From Balanoglossus misakiensis (Eukaryota > Hemichordata): a stretch of DNA of 64,000 bases. A model generated the notes under the pieces. The model searched no databases and was not told the DNA's origin. It saw only the letters and a list, made by a program, of their open reading frames with translations. The stretch lies in assembly GCA_040954595.2 (NCBI GenBank), contig CM082593.2, positions 8,122,001 through 8,186,000 on the forward strand, written 5' to 3'. Within the stretch, counting starts at the first letter, position 1. Each line of letters starts with the position of its first letter. Shown piece by piece: positions 11,001 to 20,294 of this stretch. Made by a program: the position numbers and the translations under genes.

Positions 11001-13315
11001 GAAAATCAAAGAGAAAGAGAGTGAACAAGCAATAGCATTAATTGAAGGTAAGAAATAACAAACGACATTCTATAAAATTTAATTGAAAAATGTTGCATAT
11101 TTCAGCAGTGAAGACTCTATATAATACACATATGTTTTTAGTTAGTATGGTCAAGTAAATTCTTTGTTTTGCGTCCAAGTGCACATAGACCAATTTGAGG
11201 ATAGGGTATCTGCAATGCAGGATGGTATAATTTGCGTTCAACATGGGGGTTAGTACATGGCTAAGTTACCAATCAGAACGCAAACTGTTCCACAACCCCC
11301 TTCATTATTCTTTCCACGAAATGATCTATAGGCTTTCAGAGGTTTTGAGAAAAAAAAAACTTTTCTTGATGTGTACATAGTATAAGTGTCAATCAGTTTC
11401 TTTAATTTGTACCTAATGAAACATGGAAGTTGATCAGACACTACTTGTCAATAGTGAAAACAATATGTTCTGGGAGATTTTGTTTCCCAGCTGTAGATGA
11501 TAGTGGATAGCATAGCAGGTAATCTTTTTCTAACATACGCAGAAGCTGTCATAAAAACTTATCAACGTCAGGGCATTTTTAAATGACCAGTTAAAATAAG
11601 GTATAATTTTATGATAAAACTCCACTCATATTTTCATCCCAATAGATGAAACATACCGTTCTCGTGTAAAATCACGAGCAGATTCAGAGTACTACGCATC
11701 CCAACAAGAAGCACAAGCCAACCAGGTAAGGGACGACATCAGAAGCTTCTAAGTCGGATAAAATTGGAAATTCTTTATTAAGGGACAAAATCTCTCTCGC
11801 TGCCCTTTTTCCATTAATTATATTTGATACAAGACACCGTTTATGTTATTCTACATGTGGATATATAGTGAATCAACGTTCGACCACAGACTACTTCCAT
11901 CCCGTTTGCAGGATATGAGAGTCAAAATCTCGCCAAAATGAATAAACGGTAGAGACCGATTGAACTTTTAGCGTCACCCCTATCTGTGCACACACGTTGA
12001 ACGCCCTCTAGTGACGAAGTGTGGGCTCCATTTGTCTTTAACTACAACTACTGTTAAATTAGAGCAGGTTTATAAATCTGCGAAAATGAACATTTAAAAA
12101 GTCTGTTGCTGAAGAAATTTGTGGATTTTATAAATCCAGTGTTTGTTCAAAGCATAGACTGATATAGTAATTAACAGTTGATGATACCACATAGCAATAA
12201 TGTCTTCAGTTGTCAAAATATAGCGCTACATTTGAAAAATAATCCATATTTATTTACAACAAAGCTTAAGAGGCTTGTATAAGATTATTAGCCAAACTAT
12301 CCATAAAGCATTTTTTAGCATTTTCATATTTCAGAGTTAGAGGTCATATACTCTACTTTTTGCATTTAGTATTTTTTTTTGACTATATTGGGGTTTTTTT
12401 ATTTAGGTAATTTTGACACCACAATACCTTGAGAAGGTGAAATATGAAGCAATTGCAAGAACCACCAAAGTCTACTTTGGAGAGAAAATACCACAGATGT
12501 TCTTTGATTCATTTAAAACAGACAACAAAGTAAGTACATGTTAATATAGCATTAGTTGATTAAAGGTACACAGTCACCTCCAATTTACATATGCCCATAT
12601 ATGGCTGAAATGGAGTATTTGAGCGTTCTAAAGAACATATGGTGGCGGTGTTTTTATCGCGTGTGCCACCCACTGAATATCTGTGATTGGCTAGATCTCA
12701 TTTTGCCATGGTAACTATGGCTTATTTTCCATAGGTGACCGTATACCTTTAATGTTGGGACTTTTTTCTGACCTTGACACACCTAACAAAGACCTTTATG
12801 TTTTTACCTCCACTGTCAGTGACGTGGGGCTTATCACGTAGATGGACTGTTTGTCATCATCGGCACACATTTTACTTTATTTGTCTTCTCTGAAACCCCT
12901 GGTCCAAATGTTTTGCAATTTTGTATGCAGCTTCCTTGAGATGACTTTGGTCAAGTTCGTTCAAATTGTGGTGAAATTTGCATGTTTGTAGTTTTGGGGC
13001 AATTTTTTCCTGTTTTGGGTCTAAACGCGTTTTCTCTGAAACTGCTTGTCAGGTTGCTCTGAAGTTTATCATGGTCAAAATAAACCAATTTTCTCTCAAT
13101 ATGGGAGTGTATACATAAGTGGTCTCACCAATAGAGATGGCAGTATATGAGTGTGTATGAGACGCATGATTTAGATACTGGGAAAATCAATGTCGTATGT
13201 GGAGAAAAATTAAGGCAGTGATAATTGATAAAGTCGGCATAAACAACATCTGTCATTTCTTCCTTGTTTTCAGGAACAAGGCCCAGCACCTCAAGCAGCC
13301 AAAAAGCAGGTGTAG
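2065..13315 (+). CDS. ERLIN: Erlin (ER lipid-raft SPFH protein), 11 exons, 5' partial
   Basis: The joined exons are 2065-2087, 3537-3617, 8683-8729, 8986-9047, 9410-9535, 9731-9804, 10079-10137, 10866-11047, 11646-11725, 12407-12529 and 13274-13315. All have AG/GT borders and compatible phases, and they encode about 299 residues ending in TAG. The product matches ERLIN1/2 along its whole visible length, from [10 protein letters not shown] through the SPFH core and the charged helical coiled coil to the [14 protein letters not shown] oligomerisation region. Family knowledge: erlins form large ring complexes on the lumenal face of the ER membrane, bind activated IP3 receptors, recruit the ubiquitin ligase RNF170 for ER-associated degradation, and bind cholesterol and restrain SREBP. 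The N-terminal anchor exon (about 28 residues in human ERLIN2) was not found between 1 and 2064. The C-terminus is slightly shorter than the 339-residue human ERLIN2. Whether this is the only erlin in the genome, or the ERLIN1 or ERLIN2 orthologue, cannot be decided here. Smaller introns not listed separately hold no other gene. Confidence 0.93.
2300..3290. repeat. cluster of three related repeat units in an erlin intron
   Basis: A unit containing GTAAGGATTAACACCT(C/T)TCCGCAAC occurs at about 2370-2600 and again directly at about 2905-3125. A third copy at about 3107-3285 is inverted and largely complementary to 2421-2600. Confidence 0.7.
3537..3617 (+). CDS. ERLIN: erlin exon, SPFH domain start
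   Basis: Exactly 27 codons in phase 0, beginning [14 protein letters not shown] and ending at TVQ before GTAATC. It corresponds to the region just after the YYRGG motif of human ERLIN2. Confidence 0.92.
3793..3878. mobile_element. 85-bp piggyBac-like MITE, copy 2
   Basis: Same family as 1894-1978. TTAA is intact on the left and mutated to TAGA on the right. Confidence 0.72.
4709..4893. mobile_element. element with GTAAAAC / GTCTAAAC inverted ends
   Basis: Left end AGTAAAATCGTTCTAAACCG and right end CAGTTTAGACAGGTTTTACT are imperfect complements. Internal GTCTATACCGAACA-type words recur. This resembles TA-inserting pogo/Tc1-type ends; no coding capacity. Confidence 0.5.
5949..6109. mobile_element. 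short inverted-repeat element with CpG-rich ends
   Basis: TATAGAACATCATGTGGACG plus CGACGCTAAT at 5949-5978 is complementary to 6080-6109 except for small mismatches. The interior has no open frame of note. Confidence 0.65.
6384..6440. mobile_element. pogo/Tigger-like solo terminal sequence
   Basis: CAGTCAAACCTGTGTTAGTG followed by GCCACCTCTGTATAGTGGCC resembles terminal repeats of pogo/Tigger-type elements. No partner end seen. Confidence 0.35.
6466..6627. mobile_element. MITE family A, left half
   Basis: It starts TTAAAGGGACAAAGTCTCTC and runs to GCCAAAAT, where the homology to full copies stops. Only one arm of the palindromic element remains. Confidence 0.75.
6928..7270. mobile_element. 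MITE family A, near full copy
   Basis: Two arms of about 170 bp in inverted orientation. The right end is ACTTTGTCCCT followed by TTAA; the left terminus has lost its first bases. Confidence 0.85.
7480..7562. mobile_element. MITE family B remnant
   Basis: AAAGTGAAGTGGTCGTC followed by GTGTCCCCCC and a diverged body resemble the left end of family B. No right end is visible. Confidence 0.45.
8369..8433. repeat. imperfect palindrome
   Basis: GACTCAGTGAGTGACATGTG pairs with TACATCACTCACCGAGTC across a GAGCCAAGGCGAG centre. Probably the core of another foldback element. Confidence 0.55.
8683..8729 (+). CDS. ERLIN: erlin exon, SPFH domain
   Basis: This 47-nt exon follows ttctttgcag and encodes [15 protein letters not shown], nearly identical to the human segment. 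It ends in phase 2 before GTGAGA. A longer open frame over the same bases is in another frame and is not the coding one. Confidence 0.93.
8986..9047 (+). CDS. ERLIN: erlin exon, SPFH domain
   Basis: It encodes the conserved [14 protein letters not shown] strand-loop of erlins. Acceptor ttgcag, donor GTGAGT. Confidence 0.93.
9410..9535 (+). CDS. ERLIN: erlin exon with glycosylation sequon
   Basis: It encodes [14 protein letters not shown], which contains the N-Y-T sequon equivalent to the N-glycosylated Asn of human ERLIN2, and continues to LQEVYIEKF. The sequon fits a lumenal location. Acceptor ccaacag, donor GTAAGT. Confidence 0.94.
9731..9804 (+). CDS. ERLIN: erlin exon, SPFH domain
   Basis: It encodes [20 protein letters not shown] and then GLIVQ, matching the erlin SPFH domain. 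Acceptor ctctcag, donor GTATGT. Confidence 0.94.
10079..10137 (+). CDS. ERLIN: erlin exon, end of SPFH domain
   Basis: It encodes [19 protein letters not shown] and splits the following Met codon (AT|G) across the next intron. Acceptor ttgccag, donor GTAAGT. Confidence 0.93.
10443..10639. mobile_element. MITE family C, full copy
   Basis: 197 bp, CTGTAAAACACTTTATTTTC ... GTGTTTTACAG flanked by TA. It lies in the erlin intron before the coiled-coil exon. Confidence 0.82.
10667..10799. repeat. dispersed repeat P, copy 1
   Basis: It shares a block running from GTTAATTTTTTTACATTT to GACCACAGTGTCCTTGACAC with the reverse strand of 50845-50985. It abuts a family C MITE. Confidence 0.7.
10866..11047 (+). 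CDS. ERLIN: erlin exon, coiled coil
   Basis: A 182-nt exon encoding a Lys/Glu-rich amphipathic helix that starts [15 protein letters not shown] and contains [15 protein letters not shown]. This is the erlin coiled coil used for assembly. The open frame reads into the upstream intron, but the acceptor at ttcag and the split Met codon set the true border. Confidence 0.94.
11646..11725 (+). CDS. ERLIN: erlin exon, coiled coil
   Basis: It encodes [20 protein letters not shown] and then EAQANQ, a more divergent stretch aligning with the AxAEAN segment of human erlins. Donor GTAAGG. Confidence 0.9.
11781..11970. mobile_element. MITE family A, half copy
   Basis: Left arm (AGGGACAAAATCTCTCTCGC ...) ending near the palindrome centre, in the erlin intron before the C-terminal exon. 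Confidence 0.75.
12407..12529 (+). CDS. ERLIN: erlin exon, C-terminal assembly region
   Basis: Forty-one codons in phase 0: [17 protein letters not shown], then [18 protein letters not shown]. The aromatic-rich YFG..IP.MF segment is the erlin oligomerisation region. Donor GTAAGT. Confidence 0.94.
12564..12748. mobile_element. MITE with AGGTACAC ends and TTAA sites
   Basis: 185 bp, left end AGGTACACAGTCACCT, right end AGGTGACCGTATACCT, TTAA at 12560-12563 and 12749-12752. Confidence 0.75.
13274..13315 (+). CDS. ERLIN: erlin last coding exon
   Basis: Fourteen codons after tgttttcag encode [13 protein letters not shown] and then TAG. This short tail is not conserved with vertebrates; it is accepted because acceptor and phase fit and the length approaches the family norm. 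Confidence 0.8.
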   Translation, partial: EQGPAPQAAKKQV

Positions 13316-13593
13316 AAAACACTACACACTGGGTGTGCTGGTCTCTTTTTGTCATGGAGTGATAGGCCAAACGATATTTTCTGTTTTATGTCCTCATTTT
13401 CGTAACTCGTATTTTTATGTCTGACCACTAAACCAAGTATTAATGTGAAGTTCTTTGACCCAAGAAACATACTATCGGTTCTGGGAACTTGTAGATTGGT
13501 CTCCATCAACCAGCCATCACTGAAATATAAAATGTACCCAAAGAATAACGGTACAGTGGCAGTACATATTGTAGGAAAGAGGAAAATTCTCAC

Positions 13594-13690
13594 TTGGTGA
13601 GTAAATATAGAGTCAGGAAATAGCTTCAACTGGTCTAGCCAGTACTCCTCATCAGAGCTTGGCATTTTCGAAAATGTACCAGCCAGCCAT
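13594..13690 (-). CDS. possible exon of an unidentified minus-strand gene
   Basis: On the minus strand a pyrimidine-rich tract ending ttttag precedes a 97-nt stretch that ends at GTGAGA. One frame is open and reads like protein: WLAGTFSKMPSSDEEYWLDQ, then LKLFPDSIFTHQ. A second good acceptor (tatatttcag) lies downstream at 13519/13520, and splicing there brings TGA directly after the CAA codon, so this could be a penultimate coding exon with a 3'UTR running antisense into the erlin 3' end. I do not recognise the protein, and no upstream exon is visible before the satellite. It may be chance. Confidence 0.2.
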
Positions 13691-13800
13691 CTAAAACACA
13701 CAGAAAAAAAATACAAATTTTATGCATCTCATACTTGTACTTGTAAAATACATTTTTTTCACTGGTGATTCACTATACAAGATCTTCAATGAAAGTTTAA

Positions 13801-14038
13801 AGGGAAGGGGTCGTCGCGCTGCGTGGGTGTCCCCCTTGATGAGAATATGTCCTCCCATACCAGCGCAAATCCCACTGCAGTCGCTACGACCTACTAGGAT
13901 CTTCAGTTGCTGTCATGCCCAGTCTACGCTACAGTTCGCTGTCTGCTTCGTTCATTCTAAGAATGATCTACTTTCAGGGATTTGTGGATGAATTGTAATG
14001 TTTATAAACAAACAACTGGGCACGACGACCCCTTCACT
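13801..14038. mobile_element. MITE family B, full copy
   Basis: 238 bp, ends AGGGAAGGGGTCGTCG and CGACGACCCCTTCACT, flanked by TTAA on both sides. It lies in the probable erlin 3'UTR. Confidence 0.85.
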
Positions 14039-14657
14039 TTAATATACAACTTGATAGTGTTATTGTGTTATTTTTTCAGTTGGTGGCACCAATCTCATTA
14101 AAAATTGAAGTTTGTTTCATAATTTCTTATTTTCTGGTTTGTCCTTTTGGTGGTTAGAGAAACTTAAAGCAAGAAAATTGAAAGTAGTACAACTTGATTA
14201 AAAATTGAGTTGTTTCATGAGATTTGTAACTTTCTTTTGTCCAACAACCCTTTATTTTCACTGTATATTCATTAGAAATACTCTAACTAGTGCACATGAA
14301 CAAAGTCCAGAGGACTAATAAATTGTGTGACTTGAAATAGGACAGTGTACCATGATGTACCATTTTCTATCTTTCTACTGTCAATGGATGTACATATGCA
14401 GGTCAGTTTTATGTGCCGATATGATCCAATATGGAAAGAAACAGCACTAGCTATACTAGTATTTTTCATCAGAAATGTTTGTATTCTCTAATCTTTATCA
14501 GTGACTCCCTTGATTATGATTATGATTATTCCAACATTTGAAGGGCAATCTCACTTTTATAATAATAATATGATCATTCACAGTGACAATAATTGATATA
14601 AATGTTTAATGTCATTATCAATTTTGTATTACTATTACTAATGTATGACAAGAATCA

Positions 14658-14663
14658 AATAAA
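14658..14663 (+). terminator. candidate poly(A) signal of the erlin gene
   Basis: This AATAAA lies about 1.34 kb after the erlin stop and about 50 bp before the satellite. If used, the 3'UTR would contain the MITE at 13801-14038. An ATTAAA at about 14097 is an alternative. Confidence 0.3.
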
Positions 14664-17600
14664 TTTTGATGTAAATTGTATGTTTCGAAAAATTGTTGTC
14701 CAGTATCATGACTCATGAAAATCTTCAAAAAACGATCATTTTTCGACTTTGCGAATTTTCAATATTTCGTCATTTTTTGAAAAAAATCATGGGTTATAGC
14801 TCGACTTTGCGAATTTTCAAAATTTCTTCATTTCTTGACAAAAACCATGGGTTATACCTCATGAAAATCTTCAAAAAGCGACGATTTTTCGACTTTGCGA
14901 ATTTTCAAAATTTCTTCATTCCTTGACAAAAACCATGGGTTATAGCCCATGAAAATCTTCAAAAATCGACGATTTTTCGACATTGCGAATTTTCAAAATT
15001 TCTTCATTTCTTGACAAAAACCATGGGTTATAGCTCATGAAAATCTTCAAAAAGCGACGATTTTTCGACTTTGCGAATTTTCAAAATTTCTTCATTTCTT
15101 GACAAAAACCATGGGTTATAGCTCATGAAAATCTTCAAAAATCGACGATTTTTCGACTTTGCGAATTTTCAAAATTTCTTCATTTCTTGACAAAAACCAT
15201 GGGTTATAGCTCATGAAAATCTTCAAAAATCGACGATTTTTCGACTTTGCGAATTTTCAAAATTTCTTCATTTCTTGACAAAAACCATGGGTTATAGCTC
15301 ATGAAAATCTTCAAAAAGCGACGATTTTTCGACTTTGCGAATTTTCAAAATTTCTTCATTCCTTGACAAAAACCATGGGTTATAGCTCATGAAAATCTTC
15401 AAAAAGCGACGATTTTTCGACTTTGCGAATTTTCAAAATTTCTTCATTCCTTGACAAAAACCATGGGTTATAGCTCATGAAAATCTTCAAAAAGCGACGA
15501 TTTTTCGACTTTGCGAATTTTCAAAATTTCTTCATTTCTTGACAAAAACCATGGGTTATAGCTCATGAAAATCTTCAAAAAGCGACGATTTTTCGACTTT
15601 TCGAATTTTCAAAATTTCTTCATTTCTTGACAAAAACCATGGGTTATAGCTCATGAAAATCATCAAAAAGCGACGATTTTTCGACTTTGCGAATTTTCAA
15701 AATTTCTTCATTTCTTGACAAAAACCATGGGTTATAGCTCATGAAATTCTTCAAAAATCGACGATTTTTCGACTTTGCGAATTTTCAAAATTTCTTCATT
15801 TCTTGACAAAAACCATGGGTTATAGCTCATGAAAATCTTCAAAAAGCGACGATTTTTCGACTTTGCGAATTTTCAAAATTTCTTCATTTCTTGACAAAAA
15901 CCATGGGTTATAGCTCATGAAAATCATCAAAAAGCGACGATTTTTCGACTTTGCGAATTTTCAAAATTTCTTCATTTCTTGACAAAAACCATGGGTTATA
16001 GCTCATGAAAATCTTCAAAAAGCGACGATTTTTCGACTTTGCGAATTTTCAAAATTTCTTCATTTCTTGACAAAAACCATGGGTTATAGCTCATGAAAAT
16101 CTTCAAAAAGCGACGATTTTTCGACTTTGCGAATTTTCAAAATTTCTTCATTTCTTGACAAAAACCATGGGTTATAGCTCATGAAAATCTTCAAAAAGCG
16201 ACGATTTTTCGACTTTGCGAATTTTCAAAATTTCTTCATTTCTTGACAAAAACCATGGGTTATAGCTCATGAAAATCTTCAAAAATCGACGATTTTTCGA
16301 CTTTGCGAATTTTCAAAATTTCTTCATTTCTTGACAAAAACCATGGGTTATAGCTCATGAAAATCTTCAAAAAGCGACGATTTTTCGACTTTGCGAATTT
16401 TCAAAATTTCTTCATTTCTTGACAAAAACCATGGGTTATAGCTCATGAAAATCTTCAAAAATCGACGATTTTTCGACTTTGCGAATTTTCAAAATTTCTT
16501 CATTTCTTGACAAAAACCATAGGTTATAGCTCATGAAAATCTTCAAAAAGCGACGATTTTTCGACTTTGCGAATTTTCAAAATTTCTTCATTTCTTGACA
16601 AAAACCATGGGTTATAGCTCATGAAAATCTTCAAAAATCGACGATTTTTCGACTTTGCGAATTTTCACAATTTCTTCATTTCTTGACAAAAACCATGGGT
16701 TATAGCTCATGAAAATCTTCAAAAAGCGACGATTTTTCGACTTTGCGAATTTTCAAAATTTCTTCATTTCTTGACAAAAACCATGGGTTATAGCTCATGA
16801 AAATCTTCAAAAATCGACGATTTTTCGACTTTGCAAATTTTCAAAATTTCTTCATTTCTTGACAAAAACCATGGGTTATAGCTCATGAAAATCTTCAAAA
16901 AGCGACGATTTTTCGACTTTGCGAATTTTCAAAATTTCTTCATTTCTAGACAAAAACCATGGGTTATAGCTCATGAAAATCTTCAAAAAGCGACGATTTT
17001 TCGACTTTGCGAATTTTCAAAATTTCTTCATTTCTTGACAAAAACCATGGGTTATAGCTCATGAAAATCTTCAAAAATCGACGATTTTTCGACTTTGCGA
17101 ATTTTCAAAATTTCTTCATTTCTTGACAAAAACCATGGGTTATAGCTCATGAAAATCTTCAAAAATCGACGATTTTTCGACTTTGCGAATTTTCAAAATT
17201 TCTTCATTTCTTGACAAAAACCATGGGTTATAGCTCATGAAAATCTTCAAAAATCGACGATTTTTCGACTTTGCGAATTTTCAAAATTTCTTCATTTCTT
17301 GACAAAAACCATGGGTTATAGCTCATGAAAATCTTCAAAAATCGACGATTTTTCGACTTTGCGAATTTTCAAAATTTCTTCATTTCTTGACAAAAACCAT
17401 GGGTTATAGCTCATGAAAATCTTCAAAAATCGACGATTTTTCGACTTTGCGAATTTTCAAAATTTCTTCATTTCTTGACAAAAACCATGGGTTATAGCTC
17501 ATGAAAATCTTCAAAAAGGGACGATTTTTCGACTTTGCGAATTTTCAAAATTTCTTCATTTCTTGACAAAAACCATGGGTTATAGCTCATGAAAATCTTC

Positions 17601-20294
17601 AAAAATCGACGATTTTTCGACTTTGCGAATTTTCAAAATTTCTTCATTTCTTGACAAAAACCATGGGTTATAGCTCATGAAAATCTTCAAAAAGCGACGA
17701 TTTTCGACTTTGCGAATTTTCAAAATTTCTTCATTTCTTGACAAAAACCATGGGTTATAGCTCATGAAAATCTTCAAAAAGCGACGATTTTTCGACTTTG
17801 CGAATTTTCAAAATTTCTTCATTTCTTGACAAAAACCATGGGTTATAGCTCATGAAAATCTTCAAAAAGGGACGATTTTTCGACTTTGCGAATTTTCAAA
17901 ATTTCTTCATTTCTTGACAAAAACCATGGGTTATAGCTCATGAAAATCTTCAAAAAGGGACGATTTTTCGACTTTGCGAATTTTCAAAATTTCTTCATTT
18001 CTTGACAAAAACCATGGGTTATAGCTCATGAAAATCTTCAAAAATCGACGATTTTTCGACTTTGCGAATTTTCAAAATTTCTTCATTTCTTGACAAAAAC
18101 CATGGGTTATAGCTCATGAAAATCTTCAAAAATCGACGATTTTTCGACTTTGCGAATTTTCAAAATTTCTTCATTTCTTGACAAAAACCATGGGTTATAG
18201 CTCATGAAAATCTTCAAAAATCGACGATTTTTCGACTTTGCGAATTTTCAAAATTTCTTCATTTCTTGACAAAAACCATGGGTTATAGCTCATGAAAATC
18301 TTCAAAAATCGACGATTTTCGACTTTGCGAATTTTCAAAATTTCTTCATTTCTTGACAAAAACCATGGGTTATAGCTCATGAAAATCTTCAAAAAGCGAC
18401 GATTTTTCGACTTTGCGAATTTTCAAAATTTCTTCATTTCTTGACAAAAACCATGGGTTATAGCTCATGAAAATCTTCAAAAATCGACGATTTTTCGACT
18501 TTGCGAATTTTCAAAATTTCTTCATTTCTTGACAAAAACCATGGGTTATAGCTCATGAAAATCTTCAAAAAGCGACGATTTTTCGACTTTGCGAATTTTC
18601 AAAATTTCTTCATTTCTAGACAAAAACCATGGGTTATAGCTCATGAAAATCTTCAAAAATCGACGATTTTTCGACTTTGCGAATTTTCAAAATTTCTTCA
18701 TTTCTTGACAAAAACCATGGGTTATAGCTCATGAAAATCTTCAAAAAGCGACGATTTTTCGACTTTGCGAATTTTCAAAATTTCTTCATTTCTTGACAAA
18801 AACCATGGGTTATAGCTCATGAAAATCTTCAAAAATCGACGATTTTTCGACTTTGCGAATTTTCAAAATTTCTTCATTTCTTGACAAAAACCATGGGTTA
18901 TAGCTCATGAAAATCTTCAAAAAGCGACGATTTTTCGACTTTGCGAATTTTCAAAATTTCTTCATTTCTTGACAAAAACCATGGGTTATAGCTCATGAAA
19001 ATCTTCAAAAATCGACGATTTTTCGACTTTGCGAATTTTCAAAATTTCTTCATTTCTTGACAAAAACCATGGGTTATAGCTCATGAAAATCTTCAAAAAG
19101 CGACGATTTTTCGACTTTGCGAATTTTCAAAATTTCTTCATTTCTTGACAAAAACCATGGGTTATAGCTCATGAAAATCTTCAAAAATCGACGATTTTTC
19201 GACTTTGCGAATTTTCAAAATTTCTTCATTTCTTGACAAAAACCATGGGTTATAGCTCATGAAAATCTTCAAAAATCGAATTTTCAAAATTTCTTCATTT
19301 CTTGACAAAAACCATGGGTTATAGCTCATGAAATTCTTCAAAAATCGACGATTTTTCGACTTTGCGAATTTTCAAAATTTCTTCATTTCTTGACAAAAAC
19401 CATGGGTTATAGCTCATGAAAATCTTCAAAAAGCGACGATTTTTCGACTTTGCGAATTTTCAAAATTTCTTCATTTCTTGACAAAAACCATGGGTTATAG
19501 CTCATGAAAATCATCAAAAAGCGACGATTTTTCGACTTTGCGAATTTTCAAAATTTCTTCATTTTTTGACAAAAACCATGGGTTATAGCTCATGAAAATC
19601 TTCAAAAAACGACGATTTTTCGACTTTGCGAATTTTCAAAATTTCTTCATTTCTTGACAAAAACCATGGGTTATAGCTCATGAAAATCTTCAAAAAGCGA
19701 CGATTTTTCGACTTTGCGAATTTTCAAAATTTCTTCATTTCTTGACAAAAACCATGGGTTATAGCTCATGAAAATCTTCAAAAAGCGACGATTTTTCGAC
19801 TTTGCGAATTTTCAAAATTTCTTCATTTCTTGACAAAAACCATGGGTTATAGCTCATGAAAATCTTCAAAAATCGACGATTTTTCGACTTTGCGAATTTT
19901 CAAAATTTCTTCATTTCTTGACAAAAACCATGGGTTATAGCTCATGAAAATCTTCAAAAAGCGACGATTTTTCGACTTTGCGAATTTTCAAAATTTCTTC
20001 ATTTCTTGACAAAAACCATGGGTTATAGCTCATGAAAATCTTCAAAAATCGACGATTTTTCGACTTTGCGAATTTTCAAAATTTCTTCATTTCTTGACAA
20101 AAACCATGGGTTATAGCTCATGAAAATCTTCAAAAATCGACGATTTTTCGACTTTGCGAATTTTCAAAATTTCTTCATTTCTTGACAAAAACCATGGGTT
20201 ATAGCTCATGAAAATCTTCAAAAAGCGTCGATTTTTCGACTTTGCGAATTTTCAAAATTTCTTCATTTCTTGACAAAAACCATGGGTTATAGCT

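Noticed and set aside
13722-13991. 89-codon plus-strand ORF, similar to a minus-strand ORF at 53312-53497
   Set aside because: Both are readings of the same MITE family B in its two orientations, not a gene family.
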